A DNA stretch of 64,000 nt from Nostoc sp. UHCC 0870. Lineage in GTDB: Bacteria; Cyanobacteriota; Cyanobacteriia; Cyanobacteriales; Nostocaceae. Where the stretch lies: contig NZ_CP091913.1 of assembly GCF_022063185.1 (NCBI RefSeq), positions 6,053,141 through 6,117,140 on the forward strand. The letters run 5' to 3'. Below are positions 8,783 to 15,612 of the stretch, piece after piece (the first letter of the stretch is position 1; each line of letters starts with the position of its first letter). Made by a program: the position numbers and the translations under genes. Under the pieces are notes generated by a model. The model was not told the DNA's origin and did no database searches. It saw only the letters and a program-made list of their open reading frames with translations.

Positions 8783-8831
8783 AAGTGTCGCTTGAGCAAG
8801 AGTTTGATCAATTGACTCTATTGCTGTACTC

Positions 8832-9875
8832 ATGCAGCAGATAAATGTAAAAATTTCACAATTTATTGATCTAAAGATGAAAATTTCCCAGGCAGCTGGA
8901 AACGCCTGCACAGTTCCTGCTTCTACAGTAGAAAAACAGGACAAAAATGATTTAAGTAAAGGTAAAGTCATTTACTTACCAGGTACTAATTGCGAAATCA
9001 AGTCCCAAGCTTTGTTATCTGCATATACTTCCTATCGAGTTGGTGGGGCTGCGGAATGGTATGTTGCACCAAGAAACATCGAAGCATTGCAAGCCAGCAT
9101 CAAGTATGCACAAGAACATAATTTAAGAGTAACCACCCTCGGCGCAGGCTCTAATCTGTTAGTGAGCGATCGCGGTCTAGATGGTCTAGTGATTGGTACT
9201 CGCCATCTACGCTACAGCCACTTTGATCCCGTCACAGGTCAATTAACCGTCGCGGCAGGAGAATCAATTCCCAGTTTGGCATGGGCAGCAGCACAACTAG
9301 GCTGGCAAGGTTTAGAATGGGCTGTCGGTATCCCCGGAACTCTGGGAGGTGCAGTAGTGATGAACGCCGGCGCGCACAGCAGCTGCATCGCAGATATGTT
9401 AGTTAGTGTTGAAGTCCTCTCCCCCGATGGCACAATAGAAACTCTCACACCTGCTGACTTAGGTTACACCTACCGCACTTCATTACTACAAGGTAGCGAT
9501 CGCATCATCACTCAAGCCACCTTACAACTCAAACCAGGAGCTGACCCCGCCCAGGTTGTAGCCATCACCAAACAACACAAACAGCATCGGCTGAGTACCC
9601 AACCCTACAACTTCCCCAGTTGTGGCAGTGTGTTCCGTAATCCTACTCCTTACACGGCTGGGTGGTTAATCGAACACACAGGTTTAAAAGGCTATCAAAT
9701 TGGTGGCGCACAAGTAGCTCATCTCCATGCCAATTTTATTGTTAACCGTGGTGGAGCAAAAGCCAACGATATTTTTAACCTGATTCGCCATATCCAGCAC
9801 ACAGTCCAAGAAAGCTGGTCAATATGGTTAGAACCAGAAGTCAAAATGATGGGTGAATTTCAAGCTGTTGCTTGA
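8832..9875 (+). CDS. murB: UDP-N-acetylenolpyruvoylglucosamine reductase
   Basis: MurB uses FAD and NADPH to reduce enolpyruvyl-UDP-GlcNAc to UDP-MurNAc, the substrate of MurC. Seen are TLGAGSNLLVSDRGLDGLVIG and GIPGTLGGAVVMNAGAHS for FAD binding, and SCGSVFRNP with the catalytic serine; GWLIEHTGLKGYQIGGAQVAHLHANFIVNRGGA closes the third domain. About 45 residues before the first conserved segment (LLSAYTSYRVGG) are not conserved, so a later start such as the ATG at 8877 is possible. It forms an operon with murC. Confidence 0.95.
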   Translation: MQQINVKISQFIDLKMKISQAAGNACTVPASTVEKQDKNDLSKGKVIYLPGTNCEIKSQALLSAYTSYRVGGAAEWYVAPRNIEALQASIKYAQEHNLRVTTLGAGSNLLVSDRGLDGLVIGTRHLRYSHFDPVTGQLTVAAGESIPSLAWAAAQLGWQGLEWAVGIPGTLGGAVVMNAGAHSSCIADMLVSVEVLSPDGTIETLTPADLGYTYRTSLLQGSDRIITQATLQLKPGADPAQVVAITKQHKQHRLSTQPYNFPSCGSVFRNPTPYTAGWLIEHTGLKGYQIGGAQVAHLHANFIVNRGGAKANDIFNLIRHIQHTVQESWSIWLEPEVKMMGEFQAVA

Positions 9876-9876
9876 G

Positions 9877-9943
9877 GGACTGGGGATTGGGGATTGGGGA
9901 TTGGGGACTGGGGACTGGGGACTGGGGATTGGGGACTGGGGAG
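9877..9943. repeat. STRR heptanucleotide array (GGGGACT/GGGGATT)
   Basis: About nine units alternate between GGGGATT and GGGGACT directly after murB. It is the reverse complement of the class in front of thiL. Confidence 0.85.
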
Positions 9944-10079
9944 ACAAGAAAAATTATTTTGACTTTTTCTGCCCAATTCCCTATGCCCATTAAATATTAG
10001 TAAAAAAAGAGGCAAATTCCCGGCCGCCTCTATAATTGAATTTGATTTGTTATTCAAAGCACACACGGATAATTTAGTT

Positions 10080-10427
10080 ATGGCAGAGAAAGGACAAGGA
10101 TTTGGCTTTGGCTTAGGCAAAATGAAAGAACTAGCCGAAGCGTTCAAAAAAGCACAACAAGTTCAAGAGGGTGCAAAGCGACTCCAAGAAGAATTGGAGC
10201 AAATGGAAATTCTGGGAGAGGCTGGTGGTGGACTAGTTAAGGTAATTGTCAGTGGTAACCAAGAACCCAAGCGGGTAGAAATTTCTCCCGATGCTTTAGC
10301 ACAAGGGCCAGAAATGCTTTCTGACTTGGTGACAGTAGCCATGAAAAGTGCCTACGAAAAGTCTACAGCAACCATGCGCGAACGCATGGAAGAACTGACC
10401 AGTGGGCTAGAACTACCTGGGTTTTAG
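10080..10427 (+). CDS. YbaB/EbfC family nucleoid-associated protein
   Basis: Members of this family bind DNA as dimers and help organise the nucleoid. The ATG at 10080 gives 115 residues beginning MAEKGQGFGFGLGKMKELAEAFKKAQQ, the usual length; an upstream in-frame start at 10047 adds eleven residues with no conservation. The core has a long charged coiled helix (KMKELAEAF to LEEELEQME), then VKVIVSGNQEPKRVEISPDAL and the LSDLVTVAMKSAYEKS helix. A TATAAT at 10031-10036 could be the -10 box. It stands between murB and the tyrosine phosphatase gene, all on the plus strand. Confidence 0.9.
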   Translation: MAEKGQGFGFGLGKMKELAEAFKKAQQVQEGAKRLQEELEQMEILGEAGGGLVKVIVSGNQEPKRVEISPDALAQGPEMLSDLVTVAMKSAYEKSTATMRERMEELTSGLELPGF

Positions 10428-10447
10428 CGATTTGTCATTAGTCATTA

Positions 10448-10475
10448 GTACAGGCGCGATTAATCGCGCCTGTAC
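10448..10475. repeat. Perfect 28-base palindrome
   Basis: The arms GTACAGGCGCGAT and ATCGCGCCTGTAC meet at a central TA, making a fully symmetrical 28-base palindrome. It starts 20 bases after the stop of the YbaB-family gene and could fold as a transcript-end hairpin. Very similar palindromes are, from memory, common in Nostoc genomes. Confidence 0.75.
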
Positions 10476-10655
10476 AAGATTCATTCGTCAAAATCTTTGT
10501 GGACTATGGACTATGAACTACTGACTTTTGAGATAATTTTATATAGTAAAATCTTATATACATCTTTAGGAATAAGTCTTCAGATTCTGCAAATACATTC
10601 CTATTACAGAATTACGACTTGAGTTAGCGTAGCGGGGCGCAGCACATTACGAATT

Positions 10656-11132
10656 ATGAATTATAAACTATTGTTTGTCTGCTTGGGGAACATCTGCCGT
10701 TCACCATCGGCAGAGAATATCATGAATTATTTGATTGATCGAGCCGAATTAAGCGATCGCATCCTTTGTGATTCGGCCGGTACATCTAGCTATCACATTG
10801 GCAGTCCACCCGATCGCCGCATGAGTGCCGCAGCCTCAACAAAATTAGGAATTAAGCTGCTAGGTCAAGCTAGACAACTGCAAAAATCAGACTTTCAGGA
10901 ATTTGATCTGATTTTGGCTATGGATCGAGATAACTATGACAACATTATTGCTCTTGATTCTACTGGACAATATCACCATAAAGTGAAACTGATGTGTGAA
11001 TTTTGTTCTCAACACACCCTGAAGGAAGTTCCAGACCCCTACTATGGTGGCACAGAAGGCTTTAATCAGGTAATTGATTTACTCCTTGATGCTTGTGAAG
11101 GCCTATTACAACATATTGTGAGTGCTGAGTAA
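10656..11132 (+). CDS. Low-molecular-weight protein tyrosine phosphatase
   Basis: This 158-residue enzyme removes phosphate from phosphotyrosine. The P-loop CLGNICRSPSAE contains the nucleophile C9 and R15 in the C-x5-R pattern at the N-terminus. The general-acid loop is EVPDPYYGGTEGF near residue 130. Bacterial relatives regulate exopolysaccharide export, but no kinase or polysaccharide gene is adjacent, so the substrate is unknown. The stop TAA at 11130-11132 lies inside the first unit of the 68-copy GAGTAAT array, so the repeat supplies the end of the gene. Confidence 0.93.
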   Translation: MNYKLLFVCLGNICRSPSAENIMNYLIDRAELSDRILCDSAGTSSYHIGSPPDRRMSAAASTKLGIKLLGQARQLQKSDFQEFDLILAMDRDNYDNIIALDSTGQYHHKVKLMCEFCSQHTLKEVPDPYYGGTEGFNQVIDLLLDACEGLLQHIVSAE

Positions 11133-11602
11133 TGAGTAATGAGTAATGAGTAATGAGTAATGAGTAATGAGTAATGAGTAATGAGTAATGAGTAATGAGT
11201 AATGAGTAATGAGTAATGAGTAATGAGTAATGAGTAATGAGTAATGAGTAATGAGTAATGAGTAATGAGTAATGAGTAATGAGTAATGAGTAATGAGTAA
11301 TGAGTAATGAGTAATGAGTAATGAGTAATGAGTAATGAGTAATGAGTAATGAGTAATGAGTAATGAGTAATGAGTAATGAGTAATGAGTAATGAGTAATG
11401 AGTAATGAGTAATGAGTAATGAGTAATGAGTAATGAGTAATGAGTAATGAGTAATGAGTAATGAGTAATGAGTAATGAGTAATGAGTAATGAGTAATGAG
11501 TAATGAGTAATGAGTAATGAGTAATGAGTAATGAGTAATGAGTAATGAGTAATGAGTAATGAGTAATGAGTAATGAGTAATGAGTAATGAGTAATGAGTA
11601 AT
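11127..11602. repeat. 68 perfect tandem copies of GAGTAAT
   Basis: The 476 bases divide into exactly 68 heptamers with no substitution seen. The array begins inside the last codons of the phosphatase gene and ends beside an inverted copy of a dispersed GC-rich repeat. In all three forward frames it gives frequent stops; in all reverse frames it is open and would read as one heptapeptide, but without an ATG. A short three-copy relative lies at 44339-44361. Confidence 0.97.
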
Positions 11603-11603
11603 G

Positions 11604-11640
11604 AGTGCGGTTAGCGGTAGCGCGGCGTTTAGCCGGTGGG
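11604..11640. repeat. Inverted copy of the 1626-1712 dispersed repeat
   Basis: On the minus strand this reads CCGGCTAAACGCCGCGCTAC followed by CGCTAAC, matching the unit at about 1677-1705. It separates the heptamer array from the response-regulator gene. Confidence 0.7.
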
Positions 11641-11675
11641 GAGTAGTTTTTCTACCCCTGCCCCCCAGTCCCCTT

Positions 11676-12359
11676 CTACTCTACAAGCCCATGCTTAATT
11701 GCAAAACGCACTAATTCAGCCCGGTTACTGGTGTCAGTTTTCCTGAGTAAGCTGCTGACGTACTTTTCTACAGTTCTGGGACTCAAGTGTAGCTGAAGTC
11801 CCATTTCGGCATTAGAAAGACCGTGAGTTAAAAGTTCTAAGACTTCCTGTTCTCTGATAGTCAAAGATGAGAGTAGCCCCGATCCTTCAAAATGACTCAA
11901 AATAGAATTATGAGTCTCTATGACTTTAGTAGAGCCAGAACTAGCTAAACTGTCTTTGTGAGGAAAGCGGTACTCAGATTGAATAATTTGCGATCGCTCC
12001 AACAGATTGCAAATGGCTGCTGCTAACTCTTCTAGCTCAAAAGGTTTGGGCAAGTATAAGTCACACCCAGACTGATAACCAAGAATTCTTTCTTGAGTCT
12101 TGGTACGGGCTGTTAATAAAATTACGGGTAATAAGCGAAATTTGGGTTTTTGACGTACCCGACGTACTAATTCATACCCATTCATACGTGGCATGACAAT
12201 ATCAGTAACGATTAAATCTGGCTGGTATTCTTCTACCATTGCCAAAGCTTCCTGTCCGTCATTGGCCGTAATTACTGTATAGCCTGACAGTTCAAGATAA
12301 TCACTAATAGATAGACGAGTGCCCAAATCGTCATCCACCACAAGGATCGTCAAGGGCAT
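11676..12359 (-). CDS. NarL-type response regulator, Rre1/Ycf29 class
   Basis: The receiver domain starts at MPLTILVVDDDLGTRLSISDYLE and its phospho-acceptor is the aspartate in PDLIVTDIVMPRMNGYE; the switch lysine is in LPKPFELEEL. A linker leads to a LuxR-type helix-turn-helix (LTIREQEVLELLTHGLSNAEMG and SPRTVEKYVSSLLRKT). The ending TSNRAELVRFAIKHGLV is typical of plastid Ycf29 and cyanobacterial Rre1 proteins, which act in stress signalling with the kinase Hik2. The start at 12359 is preferred; an upstream start at 12422 adds 21 residues lacking receiver character. It is transcribed divergently from smpB. Confidence 0.85.
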   Translation of the reverse strand: MPLTILVVDDDLGTRLSISDYLELSGYTVITANDGQEALAMVEEYQPDLIVTDIVMPRMNGYELVRRVRQKPKFRLLPVILLTARTKTQERILGYQSGCDLYLPKPFELEELAAAICNLLERSQIIQSEYRFPHKDSLASSGSTKVIETHNSILSHFEGSGLLSSLTIREQEVLELLTHGLSNAEMGLQLHLSPRTVEKYVSSLLRKTDTSNRAELVRFAIKHGLVE

Positions 12360-12657
12360 GGAAAGTACACCCCTAGCATTTTTACTCAGAAATTTCCTTC
12401 TATAAGCTCTATATAAGAACACGCGTTACAATAGTGTTCTTATGTTTCATAATATGACAGGATCACTAGCTAATGACTGTCTTAGGGGTGATTTATAAAG
12501 AAAATCTTAAATCCATAAAAAGATTAACAAATTTAAACTTATTTAAGACCCCCAACAATATAAAACCGCAGTAAATGTTGCAATTCTTCACAGACTAGCA
12601 CAATGCCCACCTATTAATCACCCTAAGATAAATTAATCAACGGAAGAACAATTTTCA

Positions 12658-13125
12658 ATGAGCGATAAGAGCGAAAGTTACAAAGTTATCTGTGATAATC
12701 GGCAAGCCCGCTATTTATATGAAATCCTAGAAACCTTTGAAGCTGGGATTCAATTGACGGGAACTGAGGTCAAATCAATCCGTGCGGGTAAAGTGAACCT
12801 CCAAGATGGTTATGCTTTGCTTCGTGATGGGGAAGCATGGCTAATTAACGTGCATATTTCTCCTTACAACGCTAGTGGTCAGTATTTTAATCACGAACCA
12901 CGCCGTACTCGCAAGCTGCTACTACATCGTCAGGAACTTCGGAAACTGATCGGTAAAGTAGAACAGCAAGGTTTGACATTAGTACCCTTGAAGATGTATC
13001 TGAAACGGGGCTGGGTCAAAATTAGTATTGCCCTCGGTAAAGGTAAAAAGCTCCATGATAAGCGAGAAGACCTCAAACGCCGCCAAGATCAACGTGATAT
13101 TCAACGAGCAATGAAAAATTATTAA
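12658..13125 (+). CDS. smpB: SsrA (tmRNA)-binding protein
   Basis: SmpB carries tmRNA to stalled ribosomes for trans-translation. The 155 residues contain the signature GIQLTGTEVKSIRAGKVNLQDGYA, then NVHISPY and RRTRKLLLHRQEL. The basic C-terminal tail (KREDLKRRQDQRDIQRAMKNY region) is the part that occupies the mRNA channel. The tmRNA gene itself was not found in this window. Confidence 0.97.
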   Translation: MSDKSESYKVICDNRQARYLYEILETFEAGIQLTGTEVKSIRAGKVNLQDGYALLRDGEAWLINVHISPYNASGQYFNHEPRRTRKLLLHRQELRKLIGKVEQQGLTLVPLKMYLKRGWVKISIALGKGKKLHDKREDLKRRQDQRDIQRAMKNY

Positions 13126-13257
13126 AGTAGGAACAGGAGTATATATCTTCAGCGTGAGTTAAGTAAACACCTAGTCTATAGCCGTAGATTGATTCTGTTC
13201 AATTCGGGAATCGTTACAGTGGTGGGTAACTTTGGAAGCTAATAAGGAAATGCTACC

Positions 13258-13539
13258 ATGAAACGTGACTTCACCGCAGTTATTGGGGCTGGCTTTCTGA
13301 CTTTAAGTACAGCCATTTTGCCTTTAAGTCTACCTGCACAAGCTCAAGTCAATACTGATCCTAGAGTAGATAATGTTCCTAGAACAACTACTTATACTCA
13401 GCGTAATGATTTTGATTGGGGTTGGCTGGGTTTAATTGGTCTATTAGGTTTAGCTGGGTTAGCTGGTAGAAAACAGCACGACGAGCCAACCCGTTATCGC
13501 GATCCCAATGCGCCTGGGGCTACTAGTTATCGGGACTGA
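13258..13539 (+). CDS. Small exported WGxxGW-type protein
   Basis: The 93-residue product has an N-terminal signal peptide (FLTLSTAILPLSLPAQAQ) and a C-terminal hydrophobic segment DWGWLGLIGLLGLAGLAGRK that follows the short anchor pattern tryptophan-glycine, hydrophobic Gly-rich helix, basic stop. This is typical of small cyanobacterial WGxxGxxG proteins, which are thought to be membrane anchored; their function is unknown. An AAGGA about 10 bases upstream supports the ATG. A good hairpin terminator follows the gene, inside the convergent neighbour. Confidence 0.8.
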   Translation: MKRDFTAVIGAGFLTLSTAILPLSLPAQAQVNTDPRVDNVPRTTTYTQRNDFDWGWLGLIGLLGLAGLAGRKQHDEPTRYRDPNAPGATSYRD

Positions 13540-13545
13540 GAAAAT

Positions 13546-14325
13546 TTACATATATCTTGTTAATTGAACGCGGTAGCGTTCTTTTTTTGTGACAGCAATT
13601 TCCCCAACTTCTAAGCGTCCTTTACCGCGAATGGCGATTAAGTCACCAGATTTAACATGAGAACTGGCTTGAGTAACTTCTTTCCAATTTACCCGCACGT
13701 CGCCAGAATCAATGAAGTCTACCATTTTACTACGAGACATCCCAAAACCAGCCGAGGCGATCGCATCTAACCTTAAGGAAGCTTCTACTGTCGTTAATTC
13801 TTTCTTCTTTGGTTCGCGAATTTTTAACTCACTCAAATCAATCGCCTGGGTTTTGACAGGAACAGAACGCACCTGCTGTAGACTCATTGTCAAAAATTCT
13901 GCCAACTCTGGTACAACGATTGCTTGCGCGCCGCGTTCACCTAAAACAATAATGTCCCCAGTTTTCTCTCTGACAATACCTGTACCTAGCATTGCACCGA
14001 GAAAGTCGCGGTGTGTCGCTGAATCAAATAAGAAATTTCCAGCTATTTCTATTGCTACCAAGCTAACTTGAGATTGATCTAAAGGTAACTCAGAACGGGC
14101 GATCGCAACTCTTTGGCGTTCAGCTTGCGGATATCCACCCCAAGCCAATAGTTGCACGTCTGTTAACCGACTAAACACCCGTTGCATTTCTGCCAATTCT
14201 GGAGGTGACAGAAAATCTGTCATCACCACTTCCCAAGTTTTAATTGCTTGTTCTGCTTGGTCAATTACACGAGCTAGACTATCTCGATTTTCAACACCCT
14301 TTAATAATTCTTCTCGTGGTAACAT
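13546..14325 (-). CDS. Photosystem II S4-domain protein (YlmH-like)
   Basis: The 259-residue protein matches the cyanobacterial/plastid family annotated as photosystem II S4-domain protein. The N-terminal two thirds resemble YlmH (LLAWGGYPQAERQRVAI and HRDFLGAMLGTGIVREKTGDIIV), and the C-terminal S4 RNA-binding domain begins LRLDAIASAGFGMSRSKMVDFI. A role in RNA or ribosome-related quality control is likely for the YlmH type; the photosystem link is from the family name. Its 3' end overlaps the terminator hairpin of the preceding convergent gene. Confidence 0.88.
   Translation of the reverse strand: MLPREELLKGVENRDSLARVIDQAEQAIKTWEVVMTDFLSPPELAEMQRVFSRLTDVQLLAWGGYPQAERQRVAIARSELPLDQSQVSLVAIEIAGNFLFDSATHRDFLGAMLGTGIVREKTGDIIVLGERGAQAIVVPELAEFLTMSLQQVRSVPVKTQAIDLSELKIREPKKKELTTVEASLRLDAIASAGFGMSRSKMVDFIDSGDVRVNWKEVTQASSHVKSGDLIAIRGKGRLEVGEIAVTKKERYRVQLTRYM
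13566..13588 (+). terminator. Intrinsic terminator of the WGxxGW gene
   Basis: GAACGC-GGTA-GCGTTC forms a six-base-pair hairpin followed by seven T. It starts 27 bases after the upstream stop codon and lies wholly within the last codons (KKERYRVQ) of the convergent S4 gene. Confidence 0.85.
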
Positions 14326-14350
14326 TCTTAAAATGTAAAGTATGATTCAT

Positions 14351-14860
14351 TTAATACAGAGTAGTGGTGTCAGCGTAACCTTGAATATTTTCAGGTTCAA
14401 ACTGACGTAATATGCGCGTGGCTTGTCGAGAGAGAGCTTCAGAACCCTGAACTACAACCAGATACTTACCAGCATCTAAACGATTACGGTAGGGTAAAGC
14501 ATCACCACTACCCACGACTAAGCCAATTCCCCCGCCAACAAATACGCTACCCATAGCACCACTAGCAGCACCCAACAGCCCGCCGACGACGTGATTACCA
14601 ATTTCACCAGCCCAGGCGAAGGTGTCTAAACCCGTACTCAGACTAAAGGTAAAACCAGCAAAAAAGCCAAATGGTACTAGCCAGTAGGACATGAGTTGCG
14701 CTTGTTTTTTAGCTTGAGCGTTGGGGTCAATTAAACCAAACTCGTCGGCAGTTTTATACCCTCTACCCAAAATTGTGCTATTTATGCCTTCTTCTTCTAA
14801 AGCTAAGTAAGCAGACTCAGCTTGGATACGGTCTGGTAGTACTGCAACAAGGTAATTCAT
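14351..14860 (-). CDS. Conserved membrane-associated protein of unknown function
   Basis: This 169-residue protein begins MNYLVAVLPDRIQAESAYLALEEEGI, which looks like an alpha/beta domain with a residue pattern seen in general stress proteins that manage side-by-side strand and helix. The middle holds two hydrophobic Gly/Ala-rich segments (LVPFGFFAGFTFSLSTGL and GGLLGAASGAMGSVFVGGGIGLVVGSG), resembling glycine-zipper membrane helices. The C-terminus (GKYLVVVQGSEALSRQATRIL) mirrors the N-terminal type of strand-helix. I do not recognise a specific family name. It is 25 bases downstream-side of the S4 gene, on the same strand, and may be co-transcribed with it. Confidence 0.75.
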   Translation of the reverse strand: MNYLVAVLPDRIQAESAYLALEEEGINSTILGRGYKTADEFGLIDPNAQAKKQAQLMSYWLVPFGFFAGFTFSLSTGLDTFAWAGEIGNHVVGGLLGAASGAMGSVFVGGGIGLVVGSGDALPYRNRLDAGKYLVVVQGSEALSRQATRILRQFEPENIQGYADTTTLY

Positions 14861-14987
14861 TGATACGATAGTATTTTTCTTATGGAAGTTGTGCCTTAAT
14901 TACCAGCGTATCAGGATTTATTGTTTATTGGGCATTGGGGTTCGCGCAGCTTCTCCGGCTGGATTTGAATTAATTTGTCCCCAGTCT

Positions 14988-15365
14988 CTACCTCAACTTA
15001 TCCATTGGTTCACAAAATTTATCCACACCTTGCTTGAGGACATACATCAAAACTGGTGTGGCTAAAGTTTTGGGAAATGTGGGTATTGTTTTGAGATGTG
15101 CCACCATTTCTTTAATTGAGCCGTTTTGTAAGTCTTGTCTAAATTCTTGTTCGCAAATGACAGCACGCCACCTTTTAGCCAAATCACCCAGCCACTCTGA
15201 ATTGGCTTGTTCTGGTTCTTGTCCAGCTTTAATCGCTAGAGTCATTGCGGCATCTTCTAAATCTCCTTCACAGTCCTCAATCAATTCCAGGGCTTCCATC
15301 GCCCCTTGATCATCTACCAATTGAGAACGAAATATGGCAATTTCTTGGGATGTGACTGTAGTCAT
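14988..15365 (-). CDS. Conserved cyanobacterial protein of unknown function
   Basis: The 125-residue product is soluble, acidic in its first half (VDDQGAMEALELIEDCEGDLEDAAMTLAIKAG) and has no signal or membrane helix. The first half could fold as a small helical UBA-like module because of the 'LELIEDCEGDLEDAAMTLAI' pattern; this is inference. The second half contains KRWRAVICEQEF and a proline-bounded helix. No function can be assigned. It stands on the same strand as the two genes before it. Confidence 0.75.
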   Translation of the reverse strand: MTTVTSQEIAIFRSQLVDDQGAMEALELIEDCEGDLEDAAMTLAIKAGQEPEQANSEWLGDLAKRWRAVICEQEFRQDLQNGSIKEMVAHLKTIPTFPKTLATPVLMYVLKQGVDKFCEPMDKLR

Positions 15366-15539
15366 GAGTTTTTATAAATAGTCAATAGTCCATAATCTCA
15401 TATGGTAATCTGCTTTGAGTTTTGAACTTATTTGTATGGGTAGGTGACAGGTGACAGGGAGGGAAACAGGGAAGTAGAGGAGAAAAGCTAATGACTATGG
15501 ATTATTGCTTGACAAAGTTCTGAGTCCTGAGTAGTTAGT

Positions 15540-15611
15540 TAGACAACTCAGGACTCAGCACTCAGGACTCAGCACTCAGCACTCAAGACTCAGCACTCAG
15601 CACTCAGCACT
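15540..15611. repeat. Heptanucleotide array (CACTCAG/GACTCAG)
   Basis: About ten seven-base units end within three bases of the stop of the hgdD-like gene. A second short run of GTGACAG lies at 15445-15458. Confidence 0.8.
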
Positions 15612-15612
15612 C

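Noticed and set aside
11127..11602. GAGTAAT array as a CRISPR array
   Set aside because: The seven-base unit repeats without spacers and no cas gene is present; it is a simple tandem repeat.
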